DNA of 35,659 bases from JBILVQ01 sp044370375 (lineage in GTDB: Bacteria; Bacteroidota; Bacteroidia; UBA4408): assembly GCA_044370375.1 (NCBI GenBank), contig JBILVQ010000004.1, forward strand, positions 1 through 35,659. Reading direction: 5' to 3'. The notes under the pieces are model-generated. The model worked only from the letters and a program-made list of their open reading frames with translations. It was not told the DNA's origin and did no database searches. Shown piece by piece: positions 6,601-13,790 of this stretch (its first letter is position 1; every line of letters begins with the position of its first letter). A program made the translations under genes and the position numbers.

Positions 6601-8247
6601 ATGAAATTCATTCAATCTTTTGTCCTGAAATCCTTTGTGGTTTTAGGTTTAGTAACTCCCGTATGGGCACAGAATGCACCCGATTACGGAGAATTACACG
6701 GAAACTTCCAAATAGACGCACAATATTATAACCCCGATTCCGCTATTGGTGCACCGCCGGTTCCCGAGAAAATGAGAATGAATAGTTTCGTTAACCTCAT
6801 TTACACCCGCGGAAAAGTTACGGCCGGGGTTCGCTACGAAAGTTATTTAAATACCATTTTGGGTTTCGATCCACGCTACAAGGGCAATGGTATACCCTTT
6901 CGTTTTGTCAATTATGCCAACGATGGATTGGACGTTACCTTAGGAAGTTTTTATGAACAGTTTGGTAGCGGGATCGTTTTAAGAACCTATGAGGAACGTG
7001 GCCTTGGTTATGATAACGCCTTTGACGGAGCCCGCGTTAAGTATTCTCCTATAAAAGGTATTTACCTCAAAGGCCTTATCGCCAAACAAAGGGTGTTTTT
7101 TGACCTGAGCGATGGAATTGTGAGAGGATTTGATGGTGAAATTGCACTGAATGAATTGGTTCCTAAATTAAACGATAAACCTACCAAGGTTTACCTCGGT
7201 GGAAGTTTTGTTTCGAAATTTCAGCAGGATCAGGACCCCATTTTTGTTTTACCCGAGAACGTTGGAGCATGGTCTTATCGCCTGAAAATAAACAGAAATA
7301 AAATTGCTGTGTTGGCCGAATATTCTCAGAAAATTAATGATCCGGGACTGGTCAACCAATTAAAAGATAAACCTAATTATAACCCCGGACAGGCTGCCTA
7401 TCTGAGTGGTTCTTATTCAACAAAAGGGCTTGGTATTTCTTTGGCGGCTAAATTGATTGATAACATGAATTTTCGGTCTGACAGAGGTGCTACCGGAAAC
7501 AATGCATTGATTAACTTCTTACCCGCGTTAACTCGTCAACATACCTATAATCTTGCAGCCACCATTTATCCTTATGCCACACAACCCAATGGTGAAATTG
7601 CCCTGCAAGGAGAGATTATTTATACCATTAAAAAAGGTTCTTGGCTCGGGGGTGAATATGGTACCAATGTTATTGTAAATTATTCTTCAGCAAATGGACT
7701 GGATACTGCCATCAGTGCTGAAGGCTTTACCTATACCACTAATTTTTCCAAAGCAGGCCAGGCTTACTTTAAAGACCTGAACATCGAAATTTCTAGAAAG
7801 TTAAACAAAAACCTGAAGGCCACCTTCTTTTATGCAAATTTTGTTTACAACAAAGATGTTGTTCAAGGCCTTACCGGCTTTGGTACCATTTATTCAAATA
7901 TTGAGGTTATTGATGTAACCTGGAAAATGAATTCCAAGCATGCGATTCGTTTTGAATTGGAAGGATTGCAAACCAAAACCGATATGGGCGATTGGGCCGC
8001 AGCTTTGGTGGAATATACCATTGCTCCTAAATGGTTTTTTGCCACGCTTACCCAATACAATTATGGCAATCCGGTTGAAGCAATGAGGTTGCTTTATCCT
8101 ACTTTTACCATGGGCTACATTCAAAATGCAACCCGACTTACCATAGGTTACGGGAGGCAAAGGGCCGGTATCTTTTGTGTTGGCGGAATTTGCAGGAATG
8201 TGCCGGCATCCAATGGTTTGACCTTGTCGGTTTCTAGCAGTTTTTAA
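6601..8247 (+). CDS. DUF6029-like outer-membrane beta-barrel protein
   Basis: A 548-residue protein with a signal peptide (MKFIQSFVLKSFVVLGLVTPVWAQ) and then alternating strands rich in aromatics and glycines that end in a terminal aromatic residue (L-S-V-S-S-S-F), as expected for an outer-membrane barrel. The start G-E-L-H-G-N-F-Q-I-D-A-Q-Y-Y and the blocks Y-E-Q-F-G-S-G-I-V-L-R and G-Y-D-N-A-F-D-G-A-R-V match the DUF6029 family as I recall it, a Bacteroidetes family of unknown function. The ATG at 6601 lies 31 bases after the TlpA-like stop. Two cysteines occur close to the C-terminus (I-F-C-V-G-G-I-C-R), which is notable beside two other Cys-pair proteins. Substrate or partner is unknown. 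A role together with the TlpA-like protein is inferred only from their shared operon. Confidence 0.8.
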   Translation: MKFIQSFVLKSFVVLGLVTPVWAQNAPDYGELHGNFQIDAQYYNPDSAIGAPPVPEKMRMNSFVNLIYTRGKVTAGVRYESYLNTILGFDPRYKGNGIPFRFVNYANDGLDVTLGSFYEQFGSGIVLRTYEERGLGYDNAFDGARVKYSPIKGIYLKGLIAKQRVFFDLSDGIVRGFDGEIALNELVPKLNDKPTKVYLGGSFVSKFQQDQDPIFVLPENVGAWSYRLKINRNKIAVLAEYSQKINDPGLVNQLKDKPNYNPGQAAYLSGSYSTKGLGISLAAKLIDNMNFRSDRGATGNNALINFLPALTRQHTYNLAATIYPYATQPNGEIALQGEIIYTIKKGSWLGGEYGTNVIVNYSSANGLDTAISAEGFTYTTNFSKAGQAYFKDLNIEISRKLNKNLKATFFYANFVYNKDVVQGLTGFGTIYSNIEVIDVTWKMNSKHAIRFELEGLQTKTDMGDWAAALVEYTIAPKWFFATLTQYNYGNPVEAMRLLYPTFTMGYIQNATRLTIGYGRQRAGIFCVGGICRNVPASNGLTLSVSSSF

Positions 8248-8416
8248 GCGTCTTTCCAAAAGGTTGTTTACCTATTTTTTCATTTGGGCGGTATCAACAG
8301 GTTTTTAACCCTCCAGCATAGAGACGGTTTCGCCTATTTTCTTTTTTCTTTTGTTGACTGATTCCATAACTTTATAGGTTTTCATGTGTTAGAGGAGTAG
8401 TTGCTTCAATTAAAAG

Positions 8417-9331
8417 ATGAATTCGATGAAGATTGTTATTGCAGGAGGATCAGGGCTTATTGGACGAAAGCTTACCAGAGTGCTTCTGGAGCAGGGACAT
8501 CATGTTGCTTGGTTGTCTAGAAGCAAACAAGCGAAAGTTGAAAACGTAGTTGTTTACCATTGGGATCCTGACCGAAAGGAATTGGCAACAGAAGCATTTA
8601 AGGATTGCGCAGTTTTTATTAATCTTTCCGGAGAAAGTATTGCAGATAAAAACTGGACCTTGGAGCGAAAAAAAACGATTCTTGAGAGTCGCACCAAACC
8701 ACAGAATTTTTTGGAAAAAGCGTTTTCAGCCATTAATTTTTCTGGAACCTTACACATTGCAGCATCGGCCATTGGTTACTATGGTGCTCAAAGCAGTGAT
8801 ACGGTTTTCGAAGAATCTTCTGCTCCAATGAATGATTTTATGGGGCAAACCTGTTTGGCCTGGGAACAAGCATCAGCAAGCCTTTTTCCTTATTTTAAAA
8901 GGAATGTGGTTTTAAGAATTGGTGTTGTGTTAAGTAAGCAGGGCGGTGCACTCAAGAAAATGCAAATTCCCTTCCAATTTGGGTTAGGGGCTGCCTTTGG
9001 GTCAGGAAAGCAACAAATGCCATGGATTCATGAAGCAGATTTAATCGGTATAATTTGCAAGGCCATTGCAGAAGAAAAATACAACGGTGTTTATAATGCA
9101 GTTGCACCAAATCCTGTCTCTAATTTGCAGTTTTCGGCATCTTTGGCAAAGGTTTTAGGAAGGCCTTTTTTTCTCCCTCCTCTGCCTTCCGCTTTTCTGC
9201 GCTTGATCATGGGTGAAATGGCAGTAATTGTTTTGGAGGGAAGCAAAGTTTCATCCGAAAAAATCAAAAGGGAAGGATATCAGTTTCAATTCCCCGAATT
9301 GATTCCTGCATTAAAGAATATTTACGGATAA
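8417..9331 (+). CDS. TIGR01777-family NAD-dependent epimerase/dehydratase (YfcH-like)
   Basis: A 304-residue short-chain dehydrogenase-like protein. The N-terminal Rossmann motif G-G-S-G-L-I-G-R-K-L (residues about 10-19) binds a dinucleotide. It is followed by W-D-P-D, N-L-S-G-E-S-I, the S-A-I-G-Y-Y-G catalytic-type segment with its tyrosine pair, and V-L-R-I-G-V-V-L-S. The C-terminal region P-W-I-H-E-A-D and Y-N-A-V-A-P-N-P-V-S-N completes the TIGR01777/DUF1731 pattern. The substrate of this family is not established. The start could be ATG 8417 or ATG 8426; the second gives the usual M-K-I-V-I-A-G-G-S-G. A weak box (TAACTTTA, 8367-8374) and AGAGGAG (8391-8397) lie upstream but are poorly spaced. 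The 3' end overlaps the convergent SiaC-like gene by 10 bases. Confidence 0.88.
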   Translation: MNSMKIVIAGGSGLIGRKLTRVLLEQGHHVAWLSRSKQAKVENVVVYHWDPDRKELATEAFKDCAVFINLSGESIADKNWTLERKKTILESRTKPQNFLEKAFSAINFSGTLHIAASAIGYYGAQSSDTVFEESSAPMNDFMGQTCLAWEQASASLFPYFKRNVVLRIGVVLSKQGGALKKMQIPFQFGLGAAFGSGKQQMPWIHEADLIGIICKAIAEEKYNGVYNAVAPNPVSNLQFSASLAKVLGRPFFLPPLPSAFLRLIMGEMAVIVLEGSKVSSEKIKREGYQFQFPELIPALKNIYG

Positions 9332-9729
9332 TAGGGTGAAGCATCAAATTTTAATACTTCGATCATTTCGCCCGGTAAAATTTTTTCAGTTAAAATAACT
9401 TCAGCAATATCTTTCGTATCCGGGTCATCACTTTCAAAATACCATTTTAGAAAACAGGCATCGGGTTGTGGTAAAATTTTTGATACTTTAGAAAATAAAT
9501 CCACGAGGACCTTCGAAGAAGTGGTATTACAGTATTCAAGCATAACCACAACCTCCAAACGCGCCACTTGGCTTTCGCTAAAATAGGCCTTGAGCCAAGA
9601 CGATATTTCCTGATAAAACAAGCCGGGATGTTCGGGCAAGGATCTTCCTCCAATCAACAAAGTGTTTTTCTGCTTATTAAAATAAATAAGGGGAGTTTTT
9701 GCCGTCCCTTCAATAGAAATTCCCTGCAT
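9322..9729 (-). CDS. SiaC-like (DUF1987) regulatory phosphoprotein
   Basis: A 135-residue protein using the ATG at 9729; the longer frame to 9744 would use a TTG inside the -7 box. It opens M-Q-G-I-S-I-E-G-T-A-K-T-P, then L-L-I-G-G-R-S-L-P-E-H-P, S-S-W-L-K-A-Y-F, L-E-Y-C-N-T-T-S-S-K (68-73 is N-T-T-S-S-K) and W-Y-F-E-S-D-D-P-D, all typical of DUF1987/SiaC. In Pseudomonas aeruginosa SiaC is switched by phosphorylation of a threonine in this NT-S-S-K segment, by SiaB kinase and SiaA phosphatase, and activates the diguanylate cyclase SiaD. Neither SiaA/B nor a GGDEF protein is in the window. It lies about 50 bases downstream of the flippase-like gene but has its own likely promoter. Confidence 0.82.
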   Translation of the reverse strand: MQGISIEGTAKTPLIYFNKQKNTLLIGGRSLPEHPGLFYQEISSWLKAYFSESQVARLEVVVMLEYCNTTSSKVLVDLFSKVSKILPQPDACFLKWYFESDDPDTKDIAEVILTEKILPGEMIEVLKFDASPYYP

Positions 9730-9741
9730 CGTTTTTTTGTG

Positions 9742-9749
9742 CAAATTTA
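9742..9749 (-). promoter_or_regulatory. -7 box TAAATTTG for the SiaC-like gene
   Basis: A perfect TAnnTTTG on the minus strand, 12 bases before the ATG at 9729. No TTG is seen at the expected -33 spacing. It would give a very short leader. Confidence 0.5.
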
Positions 9750-9779
9750 ATCAAACAAACAATTCGCCATCTGAATTGT

Positions 9780-10850
9780 TTACTTTTCCTGCTGCATCAC
9801 CCTGCCCAACCAACGAGGCAATACAATGGCGCCAATAAAAATATAGGGATAGTAGCTAATCAAGCGCCAAAGCAGGGCCAGCGTAGAGGTAAGCGATTGG
9901 TTATCGATAAATTCTCCGAGAAAATTGGAGAACATCACTTCTGCCACACCCGAACCACCGGGCGTAGGACTACCAATCATTAGAATTCCAATAACCACCT
10001 GCCTGGCATAAAGCAAAAAATGGTCAAAATCTATATGGCTGAATGCCTTGATTAAACAATTAATTAAAATAAATCGTGCCGACCAACTCAAACAAGTGGC
10101 AGCGAAAGACCAAAGCCAATAGTTTAACTTTTTTTTCTTTAACTCTTTACTGGCAATAACCATTTCGGTTCCTGTTTGAAGAGCCTGAAATTTCCATCTC
10201 CGCAGCAAGCGAAAATTAAAAATTTTCAGTAAAAATGACTTCACTGCGCGGGCATTGATAAACAAGGCATATCCAACAAAGAGTTTATAAGCCAACACCA
10301 CAAAATAGATAATCCAAAAGGTGGTATTTAATGCCCCACCGTGTGAAAGTTGCTGCACAGCATTGGGATCGAGGGAGGTAAACAAACGTTCCTTTCCTAT
10401 GCCGAAATAAATCAGCGGGGCAATGAGGGCAAAAAACATTCCGTCAAGAAAGGAGGTAAACAAAACCACCGATATACTTTTGCCGAGGTTAATTTTTTCG
10501 CGGTTAAGGATAATAATGGCAAAAGCGAAACCTCCTCCTAATATGGCCGGTGCTATGGCAGAGGCGAATTCCCAAAGCATGATCACATCAAAGCATTGTC
10601 TCCAGTTAAGTTCGTTTTCTGTCAACACCTTGATGCGCACCATGTAGGCAAAATCTCGCACCACAACCATTAAAAAAGAAAGGCTTAGCCAAAGTGTTGA
10701 ATTCCATGTCCACTCAATATTTTCAAATGCTTTGGCATCAAAATTTCTGATAAGCATGAACGTGGCTACGCCTAGCCCTATGGCCACAGGAGCCAGTAAT
10801 CTTCCGGGTTTAAGATACTTGGTTAATTCGCCGGGTTTGAGTTCTGCCAT
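9780..10850 (-). CDS. MprF/AglD-type (lysylphosphatidylglycerol synthase TM region) membrane protein
   Basis: A 356-residue multi-pass inner-membrane protein with about eight hydrophobic segments. The family is recognised by the C-terminal G-S-P-T-P-G-G-S-G-V-A-E-V segment and the arrangement F-A-S-A-I-A-P-A-I-L-G-G-G-F-A early in the chain. This is the UPF0104/lysylphosphatidylglycerol synthase TM-region family, whose members include MprF flippase domains and archaeal AglD. The soluble synthase domain of MprF is absent, so lipid flipping or transport is possible, but the substrate is unknown. The start is taken at ATG 10850 (M-A-E-L-K-P-G); the frame reaches a TTG at 10880 but this looks non-coding. 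It is divergent from the ArsC-like gene across 73 bases. Confidence 0.85.
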   Translation of the reverse strand: MAELKPGELTKYLKPGRLLAPVAIGLGVATFMLIRNFDAKAFENIEWTWNSTLWLSLSFLMVVVRDFAYMVRIKVLTENELNWRQCFDVIMLWEFASAIAPAILGGGFAFAIIILNREKINLGKSISVVLFTSFLDGMFFALIAPLIYFGIGKERLFTSLDPNAVQQLSHGGALNTTFWIIYFVVLAYKLFVGYALFINARAVKSFLLKIFNFRLLRRWKFQALQTGTEMVIASKELKKKKLNYWLWSFAATCLSWSARFILINCLIKAFSHIDFDHFLLYARQVVIGILMIGSPTPGGSGVAEVMFSNFLGEFIDNQSLTSTLALLWRLISYYPYIFIGAIVLPRWLGRVMQQEK

Positions 10851-10923
10851 CTGCTCAATTTTGCACAAGATAATGAACAAAAGTTAAGCGGGTGTGTTTC
10901 GTGTTTAATTAAATCTACATTCA

Positions 10924-11283
10924 ATGTCAAGAAAAATATTTTATCTTCCTAACTGCGGTACTTGTAAGCGGATTTTATCTGAATTAAAAATGGAATCGGA
11001 TGACCTCTTGCGTGATATAAAAGAAGAGCCTATTAAACCCGAAGAACTGGATGAAATGGCAAAGCTCGCAGGTTCCTATGAAGCCCTTTTTAGCCGGATT
11101 GCCATGAAATACAGAAGCATGGGACTTAATAAACTTTCACTTGCTGAAAAAGACTACCGGAAATTTATTCTCGAAGAATACACTTTTTTAAAACGTCCTA
11201 CCGTTATTGTTGGCGACAAAATTTTTATTGGGAGCAGTAAGAATAACATTGGTGCCCTGATTGCTACTTACAACAAAAGGTAA
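10924..11283 (+). CDS. ArsC/Spx-family thioredoxin-fold protein
   Basis: A 119-residue protein of the ArsC/Spx/YffB family. It begins M-S-R-K-I-F-Y-L-P-N-C-G-T-C-K-R (C11, C14), the redox-type CxxC at the start of a thioredoxin fold. It ends with K-R-P-T-V-I-V-G-D-K-I-F-I-G, the cis-proline region typical of ArsC proteins. It could be an arsenate reductase-like or a general thiol protein; nothing nearby points to arsenic resistance (no arsB, arsR or acr3). ATG at 10924. It is transcribed divergently from the flippase-like gene and lies 113 bases before the EamA gene, which has its own box. Confidence 0.85.
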   Translation: MSRKIFYLPNCGTCKRILSELKMESDDLLRDIKEEPIKPEELDEMAKLAGSYEALFSRIAMKYRSMGLNKLSLAEKDYRKFILEEYTFLKRPTVIVGDKIFIGSSKNNIGALIATYNKR

Positions 11284-11384
11284 GTTTTTTTTAAAGCAAA
11301 CAATTATAGCGATCCCCTCCAGCTTCTGAAGGATAAATTTTCGTTTCCCCAAACGCTTATATTTCCTGCTGTAAATGGGTATGC

Positions 11385-11392
11385 TACCTTTG
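11385..11392 (+). promoter_or_regulatory. -7 box TACCTTTG directly before the EamA gene
   Basis: Perfect TAnnTTTG, with only four bases between its last base and the GTG start at 11397. In Bacteroidetes transcription starts several bases after this box, so the mRNA would be leaderless or nearly so. No clear TTG at -33. Confidence 0.6.
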
Positions 11393-11396
11393 TGCC

Positions 11397-12299
11397 GTGA
11401 ATAAAATTTGGGCTGCCCATCTGGCATTGCTTTTTGCGAATTTAATTTATGGGGCAAACTATTCCATTGCAAAGGACGTTATGCCTGCTTATATCAGTCC
11501 TTTTGGCTTTATTTTACTCAGGGTTGGCTGTGCTTCGATTTTGTTTTTTTTGTCATCATTACTTGTAAAAAATCGCAAAATTGAAAAGGCCGACCATTAC
11601 AAATTATTGATCTGTGCTTTTTTCGGGGTGGCCCTGAATCAAATGCTCTTTTTTTACGGATTAAGTCTTACCAAACCCATCAATGCCGCTTTGATGATGG
11701 TTTGTACCCCAATTTTGGTTTTGCTGATTTCGGTAGCTGCAGGCCGCGAGAAAATGGGGGGTATCAAATTAACCGGGGTGTTAATGGGCTTGCTTGGTGC
11801 TTTGTTATTGATTGTTAAGCCCGGCTCGTTGAATATTTTTGGTGGAGATACCATCTTAGGAGACCTTTGTGTATTATTGAATGCCATTTCATGGGGCATT
11901 TATTTGGTCATGGTCAAGCCTTTGATGATGAAGTATAATGCCTTGGTGATTATCCGATGGATATTTTTTTATGGCTTTTTTATGGTTTTGCCTTTTGGAT
12001 ATCAACAGTTTTTTGAAATTGAATGGAGTCTTTTTCCTGAAATCATTCTTTGGGAGACAGCTTTTGTGGTTTTTGCCACTACCTATGTAGCCTACTTGTT
12101 GAATACCCTTGCCCTGAAGTGGGCAACGCCCTCTTTGGTTAGTGCCTATATTTATTTACAGCCCTTTTTGGCAGCAGCATTTGCCTTAGCCGCAGGAAAA
12201 GATGTTGTTACTTCCCTCAAAATTATTTCTGCCGTTATGATATTTACCGGTGTTTATCTGGCGGGTTACAAACCAAAATCAGGTGCCGGAAACCTTTAG
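11397..12299 (+). CDS. EamA-family (DMT superfamily) transporter
   Basis: A 300-residue inner-membrane protein with about ten hydrophobic helices arranged as two EamA repeats (residues about 6-138 and 148-288). Typical markers are the N-terminal L-L-F-A-N-L-I-Y-G-A-N-Y-S-I-A-K, the first repeat's end L-M-G-L-L-G-A-L-L-L-I-V-K-P, W-G-I-Y-L-V-M, and P-S-L-V-S-A-Y-I-Y-L-Q-P before the final helices. The family exports metabolites or amino acids, but the substrate cannot be read from sequence. It starts at GTG 11397, four bases after a TACCTTTG box; no other start fits the helix pattern. It precedes yicC by about 34 bases. Confidence 0.9.
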   Translation: MNKIWAAHLALLFANLIYGANYSIAKDVMPAYISPFGFILLRVGCASILFFLSSLLVKNRKIEKADHYKLLICAFFGVALNQMLFFYGLSLTKPINAALMMVCTPILVLLISVAAGREKMGGIKLTGVLMGLLGALLLIVKPGSLNIFGGDTILGDLCVLLNAISWGIYLVMVKPLMMKYNALVIIRWIFFYGFFMVLPFGYQQFFEIEWSLFPEIILWETAFVVFATTYVAYLLNTLALKWATPSLVSAYIYLQPFLAAAFALAAGKDVVTSLKIISAVMIFTGVYLAGYKPKSGAGNL

Positions 12300-12316
12300 G
12301 ATTTAACCTTAATGAT

Positions 12317-12324
12317 TACATTTG
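12317..12324 (+). promoter_or_regulatory. -7 box TACATTTG for yicC-gmk-recG-aroB
   Basis: Perfect TAnnTTTG, nine bases before the ATG at 12334, so the likely transcript has only a few leader bases. It lies within the long upstream frame of yicC and argues against a start at 12322. Confidence 0.55.
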
Positions 12325-12333
12325 ACAGAGCTT

Positions 12334-13206
12334 ATGGGACTTAATTCAATGACAGGTTTCGGCCGATTTCGGCTCGAACGCAATGGGCGAACCATTGGTG
12401 TAGACGTTCAATCGGTGAATTCCAAGCAGTTGGACCTGAATATGCGGATGCCCTTTGTTTATAAACCTATTGAGAATGATTTACGCCAATTGGTGGCCTC
12501 TGTTGTTGAAAGAGGAAAGGTGGATGTTATGATTCATGTTGAGTCAGATTTGGCAGCCACCAATCCCGGACTTAATGTGCCCATCGCCTTGCATTACATC
12601 CGGGAATTAAAGAAGTTGGAGGCAGAAGCAGGAGAATTCAATACCGATTATTTATCGATTATTTCGAGACTTCCCGATGTTTTTAAGACCAAAAACGCAG
12701 AACCCGATCAACAAGAAATAGACGACCTTACCTTCGCTGTGCAGCAAGCACTGATTAAATTCAGTGAGTTTAGAGCAACAGAAGGAAAGAAATTAGAACT
12801 TGAATTAATGCCAAGGGTAGGGTCAATTCAAAATCTTATTCTTGAAGTAGAAGCGCTTGAGGAAAGCAGGATTTCCAGGATCAGGGAGCGGCTTGAAAAA
12901 AACTTTTTCGAATTTTTCTCCAAAGAGATTACCGATAAGAATCGTTTTGAGCAGGAAATGATTTATTATTTGGAAAAACTTGATATCACAGAAGAAAAGG
13001 TAAGGCTAAGGAGTCATTGTGAGTACTTTTTCGATGTAATTAAAGAACCTTCACCCGGTAGAAAATTGAATTTTATATCCCAGGAAATGGGTCGTGAAAT
13101 AAACACCCTTGGGTCTAAATCAAACCATGCAGGCATCCAAAAGCTGGTAGTCTTAATGAAAGATGAGTTAGAGAAAATTAAAGAGCAATTATTGAATGTA
13201 TTATGA
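12334..13206 (+). CDS. yicC: YicC-family protein (predicted endoribonuclease)
   Basis: A 290-residue YicC/YloC-family protein. It starts M-G-L-N-S-M-T-G-F-G-R, with the family hallmark S-M-T-G-F-G at the N-terminus, and has L-D-L-N-M-R-M-P, then the C-terminal DUF1732 block with F-E-Q-E-M-I-Y-Y-L-E-K-L-D-I-T-E-E and G-R-K-L-N-F-I-S-Q-E-M-G-R-E-I-N-T-L-G-S-K. E. coli YicC is reported to be an endoribonuclease acting on an sRNA. The start is ATG 12334; a TTG at 12322 lies inside the -7 box. The last four bases overlap the gmk start (ATGA), so the pair is translationally coupled. Confidence 0.92.
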   Translation: MGLNSMTGFGRFRLERNGRTIGVDVQSVNSKQLDLNMRMPFVYKPIENDLRQLVASVVERGKVDVMIHVESDLAATNPGLNVPIALHYIRELKKLEAEAGEFNTDYLSIISRLPDVFKTKNAEPDQQEIDDLTFAVQQALIKFSEFRATEGKKLELELMPRVGSIQNLILEVEALEESRISRIRERLEKNFFEFFSKEITDKNRFEQEMIYYLEKLDITEEKVRLRSHCEYFFDVIKEPSPGRKLNFISQEMGREINTLGSKSNHAGIQKLVVLMKDELEKIKEQLLNVL

Positions 13207-13781
13207 GTAATATTTATCCCGGAAAACTTATTATTTTTTCTGCCCCTTCTGGAGCAGGAAAAACCACCCTTGTTCATAACATCCTTAAGAATTTTCCCCA
13301 GGTAGAATTTTCGGTTTCTGCTTGTTCTCGACCCATTCGACCGGGCGAAACAGAAGGAAAAGATTATTATTACTTATCAGTAGATGAGTTCAGAAAGAAA
13401 ATTGAAAACGCTGAATTTGTAGAATGGGAGGAGGTTTACAAAGATAATTTTTACGGTACCCTAAAAATTGAAGTGGAAAGAATATGGGCCAGAAATCATG
13501 TTGTTATTTTTGATGTAGACGTGGTTGGAGGATTGAATTTGAAAAAGAACTATGGTGAAAATGCCCTTTCAATTTTTGTGAAGGCCCCATCACTGGCTCA
13601 TTTGGAAGAGCGACTAAAAAGAAGAGAAACCGAAACGCCTGAATCTATTGCCCGAAGAATGGCCAAAGCGAAAAATGAAATGGATTATGCAGCGCAATTT
13701 GATGCCATCGTTTTAAATGATGATATCCATGTGGCATTCGCACAATCGGAAAAACTGGTTCGCGATTTTTTAACATCATAA
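13203..13781 (+). CDS. gmk: Guanylate kinase
   Basis: A 192-residue GMP kinase converting GMP and ATP to GDP and ADP in purine nucleotide metabolism. The P-loop P-S-G-A-G-K-T-T occupies residues 15-22, followed by the GMP-binding S-V-S-A-C-S-R-P-I-R-P-G-E-T-E-G-K-D-Y region, then E-W-E-E-V, Y-G-T and the lid segment with L-K-R-R. Length and order fit the family. It overlaps yicC by four bases and ends nine bases before recG. The yicC-gmk pair is a recognisable bacterial gene order. Confidence 0.95.
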   Translation: MSNIYPGKLIIFSAPSGAGKTTLVHNILKNFPQVEFSVSACSRPIRPGETEGKDYYYLSVDEFRKKIENAEFVEWEEVYKDNFYGTLKIEVERIWARNHVVIFDVDVVGGLNLKKNYGENALSIFVKAPSLAHLEERLKRRETETPESIARRMAKAKNEMDYAAQFDAIVLNDDIHVAFAQSEKLVRDFLTS

Positions 13782-13790
13782 ATTCTTAGC

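Noticed and set aside
8248..8416. Possible terminator after the DUF6029-like gene (AGGT/ACCT and T run near 8270)
   Set aside because: Four-base stem only; the rest of this gap shows T-rich sequence and no clear structure or ORF.
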